In this document: positions 24,298 to 35,576 of the stretch, one piece after another | Numbering within the stretch: position 1 is the first letter of the stretch | Layout of the letters: each line of letters opens with the position of its first letter | Origin: Margaritispora aquatica | Taxonomy: Eukaryota; Ascomycota; Leotiomycetes; Helotiales; Discinellaceae | NCBI GenBank assembly: GCA_007644065.1 | Contig: VJWN01000010.1 | Span: 1,819,739 to 1,883,738, forward strand | DNA length: 64,000 bases | Reading direction: 5' to 3' | The notes under the pieces: model-generated | The model's input: the letters and a program-made list of their open reading frames with translations, nothing else | Told to the model about the DNA's origin: nothing | Databases searched by the model: none | Program-made: the position numbers and the translations under genes

Positions 24298-25116
24298 TTA
24301 CTCGTTGATCCCGTGCTGCCAAACTCGCTGCTCAACTCTAGCTGAATACGTACTGACAGCCAACATCTGCTGCATTTGCGCATGCCCGACATATAGAACA
24401 CTCCTCGAAACCCACCACCGTATACCCTCCGTGCACGGAGGACTTGTCAAACTCCCACTATATGTCCAGAAATCGGAGAACATGCTGACTTCTCGCAGAG
24501 CCTGCATGATGTTCAAAGTCATGGTCACCCTCGCAGTAGAAGTGAATCCAGGCATCGATGAGTTTGTCGAGGAAACGAATTGTGAGAAGAATGTAGAGTC
24601 GCGATTGCCAGGGTCGATTCGCAAAGCCACCACACCCTTCTCCTTCCCACTGGCATCTGCATGCACGAGATGTAGTTCGGCTTTGGTATAGGCGCCTTGA
24701 ACTGAGTGATCGGCAGGAGTGTGAACATGCCAGCCTTTGAGGTAGAGGGTAATGTTGTCGTATGTCATGCTTGGACCACTAGCTATGTTGCCAGACTCGA
24801 CATTGGCGAGGGCAAATGCAGGTCCATATCCCCAGTTGTAGATAGATCCAGGAACAGAGGCAAAGCCATCGCTGAAACTTGGCAAGTGGTGAGAGGAGAG
24901 ACCAGCAGTCAGAGAAAGTTGTATGGGTGATTGTTGGCTTCCTGTTTGACATTTCGCATATGACTCGTTGAGTGATCCCCAATTGTAAGTGCTCTCATAG
25001 GACCATATGCCTCCTTCAGCTCGCTTCTCTATGTTTCTGACTCTTAGGTTCGATGCATGTTCAGGACATGCTGAGGTTTGGAGGGCCAGAGCAACCAAAA
25101 TAATGGTGGCGAGCAT
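24298..25116 (-). CDS. Secreted alpha-carbonic anhydrase
   Basis: An intron-free frame of 272 residues. It begins with a signal peptide (MLATIILVALALQTSA) and has a dibasic KR at 31-32 that could be a Kex2 pro-site. The alpha-class core is clear: QSPIQL at 62-67, the zinc histidines H130 and H132 (in GWHVH) and H149 (in AELHLVH), and the LTSPPC substrate-pocket loop. The enzyme interconverts CO2 and bicarbonate, here outside the cell. The position equal to Glu106 of human CA II is Asp (ADH instead of SEH), a conservative change seen in the gatekeeper network. Two N-glycosylation sequons (NES, NIT) fit secretion. Its family is far rarer in fungi than the beta class. Confidence 0.92.
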   Translation of the reverse strand: MLATIILVALALQTSACPEHASNLRVRNIEKRAEGGIWSYESTYNWGSLNESYAKCQTGSQQSPIQLSLTAGLSSHHLPSFSDGFASVPGSIYNWGYGPAFALANVESGNIASGPSMTYDNITLYLKGWHVHTPADHSVQGAYTKAELHLVHADASGKEKGVVALRIDPGNRDSTFFSQFVSSTNSSMPGFTSTARVTMTLNIMQALREVSMFSDFWTYSGSLTSPPCTEGIRWWVSRSVLYVGHAQMQQMLAVSTYSARVEQRVWQHGINE

Positions 25117-27801
25117 GTTTGTTGATGAGATAAGATCAGCTGAGCTTGGATGCGTAGATTGGAAAGAGGTAGGAGTGGTAGCACAAAAATTCAGAGGGCA
25201 AAGCTTGGTATTTATAAATAAAAAAGCCTCGAGCAGCTACCAAATGCGTGAATCACATTCTCCACATCATTGCTTCAACAGTCACAAGAGAAAGAGGCCT
25301 TACCTTTCAGCACAGCCTGACACCTACTTGGCCATTCAACTGGACGTGCATACATCAAAGACATTTAAAGTCGATACCCAGAACTTCCAAGACTTGCTAT
25401 AAGCGGAACAAATCATGCATCTTCTGTCTTTTGGAAAGCGATCGGACGAAAATGGAGAAATCCTCGACATTGGAAGAACAAATCTTAGGTGCCAAGCAAC
25501 AGCAAGATTGAAAAACATGCATCAGTGGTTAGCTGCCTCAAGACCAAGAGATCCTTTGGCGCCTAATCTTGGGCTTTGTTTGTGAGAGAAAAGAGGAATG
25601 GCAGTGTAGAATAAAGTGCCAATGCACAGGAAAACATGGGAGAAATTGCTCAAGAAATCAGAGACATGATCGCCAACAACAACGGGATGGATTAAGGATG
25701 AGCCTTTTGAGAGACATGATCAACCACACATACCCCCCAATAAAGAAGGTCGCGATGCCGGGAAGAACAGCGCGTCCTCATTCCCAAGGCTTCTGATGGT
25801 ACCTCGCCTTGGCTACGATAATTGTGACGAAGCTAAATCGAACACGACCTCTCATGCTACTGCGCACTGGTAGTGGCAGCGGAGAGTGCCGTTCGCATAC
25901 CAAGTAACATAGTTTGTAGTTTAGGCTGGTCGAGAACAATAGAATGAGTGATATACGCAGCTTGGCAAAGTCAGGATTTGGAATGGCAATGGTAGTCGAT
26001 GGAGTGGTGATGTGATGTGAGAAAGGTTGATTTTGTTTAGTCCAAGGTTTCATATGGCAAAACAAGAACTCAAATGACGTTGTCCTCAGAAATGCGCAGT
26101 CCGTAGATCCCAGCACACTACCAGGTCAAGGGAGTAGAGGCACAACATCTCAGGCTCCTATCCTGGAACCTCAGGAACCCTCTTTTTGCTCTTGTGATGC
26201 TGGCGAACCCACAAAGACTCTTGCACAGCATGCGTCGCGTCATTCTTCCATTCAAGTCGACATATCGTTCCCTCAACACAAGGTATCGTGGTACAAAGTA
26301 TTGGGAAGGTGCTGTCCTCTAGAGATTGATGAGGAGCCAATAATGACACAGAATATTCGTTCTCTGTTATTGTATGCGAATATTCTTCAGCTTTAGATCG
26401 TGTCCCTTGATCGTGAAGCCACGATATTCCTGACGACCTTTTTAGAAATATGTCAAGATCCATCATGAGTTTCGAGTCGAGCCGTGGTTGAAATTTCAAA
26501 AGACCAGTAGTTCATTTGAGAGCATGCCATTCTAATGACATTCTGATGATCCAACATTGGGGTCGATTCGTCCTAGATTCCCACCTGTCCTCATTCTGTA
26601 AATAGACGTGGCGCTTAAGACACAACCTCTTCGATTCTTATGTATGTAGAGCAGAGTCAGAGTACCTGAAAAGTCTGTCCAGAGCTGGAAGGTAATTTTG
26701 AACCCTGCTTTTTGTTCTACTTCCTTTTGTTTGTTGTCTTGTATGGAGGTTCGTTTTCTCATCTTCTGGGCGGCCATGAATCAGCAAGAGGGGAAGATGC
26801 AGAAGTTGCATGTACACCCTTTCCGTCATAGCTACTTGAAACGAAACGTATTGAATTTGGTTCGTTGTGCAAGCCAACAAACTGGCAGATGCCAATGCTC
26901 CATTGGTCTTTCGTGCAGTTCGAAGAAGCGATTGAAGTAGTACCTGCCCCTGAGAATGCAGTTTCCCGAACTTCCAGGGCGCGGGGCATACGCCGTAAGG
27001 TAATGTATGAAACCACCCGTGGCCATTTGGGAGCGCTATTGGGAAGAGTTATTTTACTTGTAACCAGAATCCCTTCCCGAGGCAAATGCGAAGGGGTAGG
27101 TCAGACCCTTTGTGCTACTTTGACACGTTATTTTGATGAAGTCAAAGCCGAGCAGTACTCATCAGACAATTGGAAGCTTCGAGGTAAAACTTACTCGAGC
27201 TCTGAGCTGCTTTGAGATTTTCAATCAAGGATAGAGGGAAAACTTACAAGCTGTCTGTTCGACCAGAATAGAAGTATCCTACGAGGTCAAAGTGACGACT
27301 GGCCTACCAGCCATCCCTAGAAAAGGCGGGCAGTATATTTAGAATGCAACATTGCGTTTCAACGGTTTACTTGCGAGGGTTGGATGTTGGATGTTGGATG
27401 TTGGATGTTAGATTTGCTGCTGTGCCTTGTGAAGTGAACACATCTACCCACCATCGCTTCATCCTTAAATACTCGCATTTCATATTGATTTCATATTGAT
27501 TTCATATTGATTTCATATTGATAAAGGCTTGTGCCCCATCTTATGGGTTGAACGAAGTTGGCTTCACCTTCATTTCCAGCACTTCACTTTCGCTTTCGAA
27601 TTCTTTCCAGACGAGGCTGCGCTCGCTTCGCCTTGCACAAGTAAACAACCAAATTCCTTCCACATAACTTTTTCCACCATCTAACAACAACTCCCGAACT
27701 CTTCTGCAATTCTGCAATTCTTCGATCTACATATCTTCCAACCACACTTTACAACTTCATACTCTTTTCAATCCCAATACCTCCATCGAGAGTTGTTCAC
27801 A
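25117..27801. other. Long intergenic region
   Basis: I find no gene that I can support in 2.7 kb. Minus-strand frames at 25778-26116, 26158-26499 and 26759-27085 are around 110 codons each but lack motifs and plausible joins. Two small tandem repeats precede the next gene: TTGGATG units at 27379-27410 and an 11-base unit at 27478-27521. The last 200 bases are C/T/A-rich leader. Confidence 0.5.
27478..27521. repeat. 11-bp tandem repeat, four copies of TTTCATATTGA
   Basis: Four perfect copies lie about 280 bases before the start of the GPI-type protein gene, within its likely promoter. Confidence 0.9.
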
Positions 27802-28648
27802 ATGCGTGGATCAATCATCCTTCTCGGCCTCAGCGCCATCGCTGTCTTGGGTCAAACCTACACCGATACCATCTCGACCACCACTACTGTTACGATCATC
27901 TCTTGCGCACCAAAGGCTACCGGTTGCAAGGAGACTACCATCACCAAGGAGGTTACGTTGAGCACCACCTTCTGTGATACCACCTCTACTGCTCCCATGG
28001 TCTCAACTTCAGTTGCCAGCCACAGCACCACCCCAGCTGGTCCCGTTCCAACTGAGTCTCAGGGCACGGCTGCAACCTCTGGCTTCTTCCCACCACCCGT
28101 TTTGACCTCCGCTGCTTCAAGTACGTATTTGCTCGACTCAATCTTGTGCTTAATATGTTCGCAAAGGACGCGTTTTCTGCAACTATTTCTGCGCAGTTGC
28201 TAACCATCTTCAAGGCCCAATTCCCACTATCCCAGTCGTCATTGCTACTGAAGTTGTTTCAACCCTCAGCGTCGCTACTCTTAGCATCTCCGAACTTCCT
28301 CCAACTGTCAGCATCCCAGTTCCAGAGATTCCTTCCAACGTTACCTCCAAGACTGTTCCGACTGGCACCCCTCAAACTGTTTCTGCTGAGGTCCCATACA
28401 CTGTTGAGGTCCCAAGCACCTTGTCGACTGCCGCCGGTATCTACTCGACTGCATCCTCCAACCTCTCTTCTCTCGCCCACACCATGTCCACCAGTGCTGC
28501 TTTGAGCACCACTACGAAGCATGCCCCTGGCAGCACCACAACTTCCGCCTCCGCTTCTGCTACTAGCGCGCTCAGTGCCGCTGGACATGCCGTCGTTCCA
28601 GGCACTTTTTTGGCACTTTTGGCCTTGGGTGCTTACATCTTCGGTTAA
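27802..28648 (+). CDS. Ser/Thr-rich GPI-anchored wall protein
   Basis: Two exons (27802-28120, 28197-28648) with a 76 bp intron give 256 residues. The N-terminus is a signal peptide (MRGSIILLGLSAIAVLG). A Thr-rich region with a few cysteines follows (TIISCAPKATGCKETT, TFCDTTS), then long Ser/Thr/Pro/Val-rich stretches suited to O-mannosylation. The C-terminus has small residues (ALSAAG) followed by a hydrophobic tail (VVPGTFLALLALGAYIFG), the layout of a GPI-attachment signal. It is probably a structural protein of the cell wall or plasma-membrane surface. No catalytic domain is present. Confidence 0.85.
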
Positions 28649-29257
28649 GCGACAAAACACTTGGCATGGAAATGTGGATGCAGTTTGCAAAGATGTGTAG
28701 AGTTATGGGATACCACACTGAGTTACTGCCATCTTCTGGTTGCTCGTTTCGTTGATATGAGGTAGTATCGGTTCTGGCATGATCCTGCGTGCATACGGAT
28801 TCCGAGGTCTTGGTAATGGGTCTAGCTTTAGCTATTCTGCGGCTTTGTGGGCTCGATCTGATTGATCTTCGCGTTCATCAATCTCCTGCATGAAGTGTAT
28901 TTGGCTGAGCATAATGGCAACGAATGAACAAGACAATCAAAAGAATGTACACACTGGTGTGCTTCTCGTGTATGTGATAAGGTGACCTTGACGAGCCTAC
29001 CACGAGTCTTGCTCCTTCCATCAATTCCACCACTTGTTATGGGACAATAAGTATGTCATCCATTTTGAAATCTACAATTTTCTCTTTCTTTCATTTGGAT
29101 TCCCCTATATGTTTGTTTACTTATCATAACACAATTGTGGTACCGATATGTCAGTAGTCAGCGCGATACCTACTAATTCATTATTCAGCCATCTCTATTT
29201 CCCGTCTCGGGCACGATTCAAACTAAAAGAAGAGGCAACTTGCCCTCTAAGATGAAG
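28649..29257. other. Convergent 3' flank
   Basis: These 609 bases lie between the stops of the GPI-type gene and the coiled-coil gene. They are UTR-like, with no gene seen. Confidence 0.55.
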
Positions 29258-30964
29258 TTAATACAAATTCCCTCCTCTTCTACCAATGCCATTTCCATAG
29301 CTATCTCGACTTCCACCCATCGACGTCTCAACTCCACCAAACTTGCTCCTTCCACCATTATACACACCATCCAGCAAATTCCTCTTCCACTCCTTATCTT
29401 CAAGCTCTTTCTGCCACTGCCTCTCTTTCTCTTTCATAATCTCCTCATGGTATAGTTTTTCCTCAAGTCTGGCTAGCTGCTTAGCTATCTCTCGATCAGC
29501 TTCATATTCCCTAGCCAAAGGTTCTTTTTCCCTAGCTTGGAATCTCTCCATCTCTCTCTCCCGCTCCCATTCTCGCAAGTTCTCATCTTTATGCCAAGGT
29601 GGAAACCGAGACACACGAGGAAGAGCTGGCATCTCAAGCTTGCCAATACGCTCGTGGAGTTTCAATATCTCTAGATCTCTCAATTTGGTTTCGTGTGGGT
29701 CTGCCAACTTCCCCAAAGCTTGAGATGCCGAAGAACTAAGTTGAGGACCGTGAGTCGGACCAAAAACCGGAGGTGTGGATTGAGACGAGATAGCAAAATT
29801 CCATCGTCCTGGCAATTTTGCGAGTGCAGCGAGATTCACATTCTCTTCATCTCCACGACGATCCGTTAGCAATCTCCGTTCGACACTTCGTTTACCATGG
29901 CTGTTGATATGTATCATTGAGTCCTCGCTGTCGCTCTCGCTTGTTTCAATATGCCTCTTGCTCCTCTGTTGCGTCCTTAAGATCTGGCGCTCAAGATTCT
30001 TCTTCCATTCAATCTCCTTTCGGATTCTGGCTTCTCCATTCTTAAGACCTTCGCGTGTGGCATCTGCTTTGACTTTTACTAGTTTCCCTTCTAGTTTGAT
30101 GTCTCCTAGCTCGGCCTTGATTTTGTTAAGCTCAAACTGCAGTCTATCCTCCATCTCCTTATCCCTCTGTAGATTTTGTTTCTCAAGCTTAATTATAGCT
30201 TGATCAATGACACTGCTGGAGACACTAGAAGGAGGCAATAGTTTCTGACTAAGGGAGTGCACGAAATCAATCTCCCCCAGCAGATGCTTCCTCTGCTGAT
30301 TTCGATAACGCCTGCCGTTTCCCCACGACTTTTGGTTCTGGTTCGGACTGTCCCAAAGTTCCATGTCTTCGTTCTCAATCTGCGCATCATATTCTTCACC
30401 TCGAAGCGAAGCCCTACCTTTTGACCTCAGCAGCTTGACCTCCTTCTCCAATCTCTCCATCTTCTCTCTGTCTTCTTTAGCCTTCCGTCCCCTCTCGCCC
30501 GTCTCTGCAGCTCTTAACCTATCGAGTTCCATTTTGTCGACTTCTTTCCTCCGCACTTGCTCCGCCCTTTCCGCAGCCTGATATCGCTCTAGCTCTGCTT
30601 TCTCTGCTTCTCTTATGCGCTTTTCCTTGGTGGCCTGCTCGATGACAGCTTGCTCAGCTGAGGAGATGAAAGTGTCGTAATACCGGAAAGAGGACACGCT
30701 GCCTCGACGTCCGACTTCGATTCGGGCGGGAAATGGAGAGGTACTGACTTCGCGAATCTTGAATGTGGGCTGGGGCTTTGGAGAGAGCCTGCGAGGTTTT
30801 GGGGGGAAAAGACACATTTTGGAATTGGACATTGGGCTTTGTATGACAGAAGAGATGGGAGATGATAGTTTGAATATGCGTGGCAGAAGTACAGTTTGTA
30901 TTTTTGATATTGCGTTGTGATGATATTGTCTCCTGTGCTGAGACATGTCTCTAGGACTGACCAT
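29258..30964 (-). CDS. Long charged coiled-coil protein, unknown function
   Basis: An intron-free minus-strand frame of 568 codons. The reading frame is dominated by E, K, R, Q and L in heptad-like patterns (AEKAELERYQAAERAEQVRRKEV and similar), so an extended coiled coil from about residue 100 to 330 and again near 450-530 is likely. A conserved-looking Pro/Lys/Arg N-terminal patch (MCLFPPKPRRLSPKPQPTFKIREV) and a Gly/Arg-rich end (GNGIGRRGGNLY) flank it. The start may be ATG 30832 (MSNSKM) rather than 30964, because residues before it are compositionally different. No enzyme motif is seen. The antisense strand has long open frames only as a shadow of the E/K/R-rich coding. Confidence 0.75.
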   Translation of the reverse strand: MVSPRDMSQHRRQYHHNAISKIQTVLLPRIFKLSSPISSVIQSPMSNSKMCLFPPKPRRLSPKPQPTFKIREVSTSPFPARIEVGRRGSVSSFRYYDTFISSAEQAVIEQATKEKRIREAEKAELERYQAAERAEQVRRKEVDKMELDRLRAAETGERGRKAKEDREKMERLEKEVKLLRSKGRASLRGEEYDAQIENEDMELWDSPNQNQKSWGNGRRYRNQQRKHLLGEIDFVHSLSQKLLPPSSVSSSVIDQAIIKLEKQNLQRDKEMEDRLQFELNKIKAELGDIKLEGKLVKVKADATREGLKNGEARIRKEIEWKKNLERQILRTQQRSKRHIETSESDSEDSMIHINSHGKRSVERRLLTDRRGDEENVNLAALAKLPGRWNFAISSQSTPPVFGPTHGPQLSSSASQALGKLADPHETKLRDLEILKLHERIGKLEMPALPRVSRFPPWHKDENLREWEREREMERFQAREKEPLAREYEADREIAKQLARLEEKLYHEEIMKEKERQWQKELEDKEWKRNLLDGVYNGGRSKFGGVETSMGGSRDSYGNGIGRRGGNLY

Positions 30965-31127
30965 TTAATGTCCTCACAGATGCTATAGGTTCTAGAGAAA
31001 CTCAGTAATTTATCCATAAGCGGGTAGCCAAATCATGCATACCATTGTTCACAGCTGTATCATATGCTTGACCCCAGGTTTAGAACACCCTATGGGTAAG
31101 ATACTCCGCCGCTTAGCAAGGATGGTC

Positions 31128-32900
31128 TCACAACTTCGCTTCCGTTTTCTTTGCCTTCTTTGAGTTGTTCTGCCACGCGAACTCCAGCTTCTGCGCTGCT
31201 CCCGATTCGATAATGACGTTGACCACAACAGGAACTGTTGCTTTGAAACCCTCTTCCGTAGCTATAACCAGTTCCTCAGGAGTACGTACTAAAAATCCCT
31301 TTCCACCGCACATCTCGGCAATCTTTTCGTACCCAACCTCCCAACCAAGACTGGAGCTTCTTAGGCCACCTACTGAAGAGCCTTTGATGGTATTCTGCTG
31401 TTTCTGCAACCAAGCGTCTGAATCTGCGCTGTCGCCATGATACACGCCCCCGTTATTGATCACAAAGATCAAAATATCCATGCCGTAACGAGCCATGGTC
31501 TCAACTTCCGCCAAGGAGAAGCCAAAGGCTGAATCACCTTCTAGGCACACCACCTTCTTGTGAGATGATGATCCAGATTTTGCTTCGGGTGAAGGGAGGT
31601 TGTAGGCGCAGTGGGCAGCAATTGCGTAGCCCAGTCCCACGCCCATGGTCGCATATGTTCCCGCATCAAGACGGAGACGTGGATGTTCAACGGGAAAGAT
31701 ACTTCGCGAGATATCCATGGTATTGGCCCCTTCAGAGACATAGACTATGTCACCATCTTGAGTACGTGACAATTTGTGGAGAACACTCTTAATCACATCA
31801 AAAACTCTAGCATAAGTCATTGGAATTTTGTCCACCTTGGCTGCTTTGGCGGCTGTCGCTTCATTCTTAATGGTGCTAGCTTTGATGCTTTTGACATAGT
31901 CAGAGGAGGAAGCATCATATTCCCATCCTGAAAGTGCCGTACTCAATTGAGTGGTGACCACCTTGATGTCTCCAATGAGACCCAATGCTGGATCAGCAGT
32001 GTTCTTCCCAAGCTCTTCCGCCGAGATATCCACCTGAATAATCTTGACCTTTGGGTTCCATTTAGGCTCTTCGCCATAATGAAGGATCCAATTCAGTCTT
32101 GCTCCGAGGATCAAGACTACATCAGCTCCTTTCAGCGCTGCAGACCTTGCAGAGGCAGTATTTGACTCATGAGAATCTGGCATCACGCCCTTTCCCATAG
32201 GAGTAGGTAGGAAAGGAATTTTTGTCCGTTCAATGAGCTTCTTTATAGCTGTTTCTGCCTGAGCATATGCCGCACCCTTTCCAATGATGATCAATGGCGC
32301 TTTTGCTGACTTCAACAATTGGACAATAACTTCCAGTCTCGCAGAATCAGCACCAGCTCCTGGCGGTGACGGTACTGCCACAGCTTTCGTTTCCTCTCCA
32401 TCACCTTGTATAACATCTGCAGGCAGATCCACAAATGTTGGTCCTCCTCTGCCGTACCATGCTGTCCGATATGCACTGGTGAGGGACTGTGGAATCGAAT
32501 CGAGAGTGGATCTGATTGAAACTTTGGTATGTGGTGTGAGTAATGAGATAGCATCTAGCTCTTGAAAAGCTCCCTTTGTAACCAGATGGGTTTCACTGGA
32601 TCCTGCTATCAGAAGTAATGGAAATGCATTTCCAGATGCATTACCAATTCCTGCCATTGCATGTAGCACTCCTGGTCCTCCAACCACCAAACATACTCCT
32701 GGCTTCCCTGTCAAATATCCGTATGCTGTTGCTGCATAGCTCGCAGATTGTTCGTTTCGAAAAGCAATAAATCGAATGCCCAGAGCAATTGCTTCCTCTG
32801 CGATCTGTACCACAGGGATTCCGACTAGGCCAAATATCACCTTAATCCCTAAGTCGTGCAGCGCTCTGGCTATCAATGCAGCTCCAGTAGAAGAAGTCAT
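31128..32900 (-). CDS. 2-hydroxyacyl-CoA lyase-like ThDP enzyme, peroxisomal
   Basis: An intron-free frame of 590 residues. It has the three-domain plan of thiamine-diphosphate enzymes. The N-terminal domain carries the cofactor-activating glutamate E50 in FRNEQSA, the middle domain has GARLNWILHYGE, and the C-terminal domain has the ThDP/Mg motif from EGDSAFGF (454-461) to NNGG (482-485). The sequence is closest in pattern to the HACL1/oxalyl-CoA decarboxylase branch, not acetolactate synthase or pyruvate decarboxylase. The C-terminus TEAKL is a PTS1 signal, in line with the peroxisomal lyase of alpha-oxidation, which splits 2-hydroxyacyl-CoA into an aldehyde and formyl-CoA. Oxalyl-CoA decarboxylase is the main alternative and cannot be excluded by eye. 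It is divergent from the gene at 33306. Confidence 0.88.
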   Translation of the reverse strand: MTSSTGAALIARALHDLGIKVIFGLVGIPVVQIAEEAIALGIRFIAFRNEQSASYAATAYGYLTGKPGVCLVVGGPGVLHAMAGIGNASGNAFPLLLIAGSSETHLVTKGAFQELDAISLLTPHTKVSIRSTLDSIPQSLTSAYRTAWYGRGGPTFVDLPADVIQGDGEETKAVAVPSPPGAGADSARLEVIVQLLKSAKAPLIIIGKGAAYAQAETAIKKLIERTKIPFLPTPMGKGVMPDSHESNTASARSAALKGADVVLILGARLNWILHYGEEPKWNPKVKIIQVDISAEELGKNTADPALGLIGDIKVVTTQLSTALSGWEYDASSSDYVKSIKASTIKNEATAAKAAKVDKIPMTYARVFDVIKSVLHKLSRTQDGDIVYVSEGANTMDISRSIFPVEHPRLRLDAGTYATMGVGLGYAIAAHCAYNLPSPEAKSGSSSHKKVVCLEGDSAFGFSLAEVETMARYGMDILIFVINNGGVYHGDSADSDAWLQKQQNTIKGSSVGGLRSSSLGWEVGYEKIAEMCGGKGFLVRTPEELVIATEEGFKATVPVVVNVIIESGAAQKLEFAWQNNSKKAKKTEAKL

Positions 32901-33305
32901 GAGGAGAATCGGTGCTTTGGTGCGATTATCAAAGTCTCGAGTTTTGAAAGCTCGGTTTGTAAGTCAACAGACATGTATCAATCAATGCCGAGGCTGCGGT
33001 GAGCTCCTCGATAAGCTTCGATACGAAATACGACAGCTGGCTATGCTTCTTGCCTAGTGAATATATTTATTCTAAGAACACAATGAAGTATTATTGGATG
33101 GATGAATGATGAGCTGTCATTGTTGCTCTCACCGTCTCTGTCTGTGCCTCTGGATGAACCTCCAAAACATAATATTTGTGCATTAGGCGGGTCCTATTGC
33201 GCTTCGATGTCAATTCAGCTATCTTGAAACAAAGGCCGCGAGATCACCAGTCAACCACAAAGTTTACCAGTCGTTCAAATCCAGTCCAACTATATCACCG
33301 CCATC
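32901..33305. promoter_or_regulatory. Shared divergent promoter region
   Basis: These 405 bases separate the start codons of the lyase (minus) and the SH3BGR-type gene (plus) and must contain both promoters. No specific factor site is claimed. Confidence 0.5.
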
Positions 33306-34400
33306 ATGTCTGAAGCTCCAAAGACTACATACTCAAATGATCCCACTCTTTACCTTTATACCAGTTTAACCTCAGGATCCTCGCACATCGTTACAGCGAC
33401 CTCACGTCTCGAGACAATCCTCAGAGCCAACCGCATCCCATTTAAGGGCATTGATCTTGCAACTGATGAGAAGGCTCGCATGATATGGGGAAGAAGAGCA
33501 GGAAAGGATGAATCTGGGCGAGTTAGGAAGATCCCAGGTCTGGTGCAAATGGGACTTGTGATCGGAGTAGGTCCCTCGTTTCCAATCGCGGGGTAAAGTT
33601 AACAGTAACAGGACCTTGTCGAGATTGAAGACTGGAACGAATATGGCGAACTGAAGCAACATGTCACAATCTATCATGAAGGAGGTACACCAGCTCGATC
33701 CGTCGCAGCTACACCGGCTGCACCCTCGAAACAAGCAATTCCAGTAGAAGTCAAGAAGTCTGAACCCCCCGCTTCTGCAGGCGCCCCCAAGGCTGTCGAG
33801 CAAAAGCCCGCCGAAGTGACCACTTCACCCATCACCTTGGCAATGAGACAAGTCGGACAAGAAGCTGCACAAAAGGCAAAGGATACCAAGAAAGCTGCAC
33901 TGCAGACTGGTAAGAATGCCCCCGTGAAGCAGGCGGAATCCGTCCCTGCAAAAGCTGACAAAACGACCCCACCATCCATCGCTCTCCCTAAAACTGCAGA
34001 AGAACTGGCAGAGTCTATACAATCACCAAACTCAAGTGCTTGGAAGAAGGCGCCAGATGGGAAATCGATCGAAGCTATGCAATCTTTGCAGTCACCAACG
34101 TCGGGGAGATGGAAGTCACTTGATGTGGACGGGCCTGTAACAACTCATAGAGGCTCTGTGGTTTCACCCGCATCTCCTGAGATAATCAAGAAGATTGAGG
34201 CTGAAGAGGCTATTCGAGAAGAGGACGAGGATGACGATGACGATGAAGACGAGGAAGACGAAGAAGACGAGGATGAAGACGAGGATGAAGACGAGGAAGA
34301 GGATAACGAGGAGGAGGAAGATGATGATGAAGAAAGCAGTAGTGAAGAGGATTCCGAGGAAGAGGAAGCGAAGAAGCCTGTAGCTGCAAAGAAAGCATGA
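33306..34400 (+). CDS. Thioredoxin-fold SH3BGR-type protein with acidic tail
   Basis: Two exons (33306-33566, 33612-34400) with a 45 bp intron give 349 residues. Residues 10-115 fit the SH3-binding glutamic-acid-rich / glutaredoxin-like fold: TLYLYTSLTSGS, then IPFKGIDLATDEKARMIWGRRAG, KIPGLVQMG and VEIEDWNEYGEL. There is no CxxC redox motif, as in that family. A long Ala/Pro/Lys-rich disordered part follows, holding a repeated motif (IQSPNSSAWKKAPDGKSIEAMQSLQSPTSGRWKSLD). The protein closes with about 60 almost unbroken Asp/Glu and Ser residues before AKKPVAAKKA. The molecular role of fungal members is not known to me. Confidence 0.85.
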
Positions 34401-35576
34401 TTGTGTTCTGGGATTTTGTTGATTGCTCATAGTCGAATACCATGTCAAATTGATTTATATCCTCTCTTTCAGCTCGTTATTAGTAATTCTAAGCAAAGAG
34501 CTAAGAACGATGGCGGCTTGAGCCAAAGTAACCATCGGTGTTATATAATTGTTCAACAATACCATAGCCTTCCCCAAGGGACAGCTACAGATTAGTCCTC
34601 CCTCGTGCTTAACTAGAGGGGCAACAATGTGGAGCCTTGATCACAGGAAATTGTTCTTATGCTCCGGCTTGCCCTGAGTAGCTTCAGAATTGTCGATAGT
34701 CCAAGGATGTATCTCGAAATAGGTACATAAGCTGGTTGTGTTGTGCTTCAGTCAATAATTTGGAGTTGGATTTCGGATTTGTCGAAAATTCGAAATCTAA
34801 GATATTCGCAGTCGGATCTCAAGACTTTCCGACTCAGTTTTGATGGTCTAACGTTGCGAGTTATCTCTGCTATAGTTGCTCTCATATAAATGCATCTTGT
34901 TGTCTAGGTGAGCCATGGTAGGCTTGGTAGCTCACAACAAGGACTCCAGTTGGTCAAAAGTGCCATTTGAAGAAAGGGATAGAGAGTATGATCAATTTGG
35001 CGAGAAATTAGTATGTACTTCGTGGATTTAACGGTCCGCTTTATTGCTTGATGTTATGTTCAGTTAAGATAAAGACCTGAGAAGATAGTAGCTGGGAGTT
35101 CGGAATATATCCTCTCTCCAATTAGTGAAGTTAATATGAGAACGTCTGTGATGGCTTCTCGGTAGAACATATATGAGACTGTGTGTCAACATGAGGGAGG
35201 CATACCGCGGTAAGCAACAAAGGGGGGAAAGACTATCGACGTAAACGCCTGTTCGGCACATGTGATATAGAATTGAAGCAGAAACTGTATAATGCCCTAG
35301 GACCAACACTTCTGCCGCGAGTGCTTACTACAAGATAGAAATATGATTCCTATGCCCTTGCATGCCTTGAGATGAAAGGCACTCTTTCCAAGTGTCTTTT
35401 GGTCCTAGTATGGGGAGTGGCCCGCAGCTGAGCAGACGAACCATGATCTTGTTCACGATCAATACATGATATGCTGAATATAGCTAGCATAACCCTAGAA
35501 TCTAGGAGCTTTCTCTGGGTAGACATCTACATCTGCAATGTGCAATTGAAACCTTGCGACTATCGTATCTGATTCC
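34401..35576. other. Convergent intergenic region
   Basis: This lies between the SH3BGR-type gene and EMC7. It contains only short frames without motifs. I see no RNA gene or repeat. Confidence 0.5.

Noticed and set aside
26158..26499. Minus-strand 113-codon frame and neighbours at 25778 and 26759
   Set aside because: They do not join through plausible introns, lack motifs, and have ordinary codon use; a decayed gene is possible but not supportable.
29343..30581. Long plus-strand Ser/Leu-rich frames opposite the coiled-coil gene
   Set aside because: They are antisense shadows of the E/K/R-rich coding frame and show no splice or start context.
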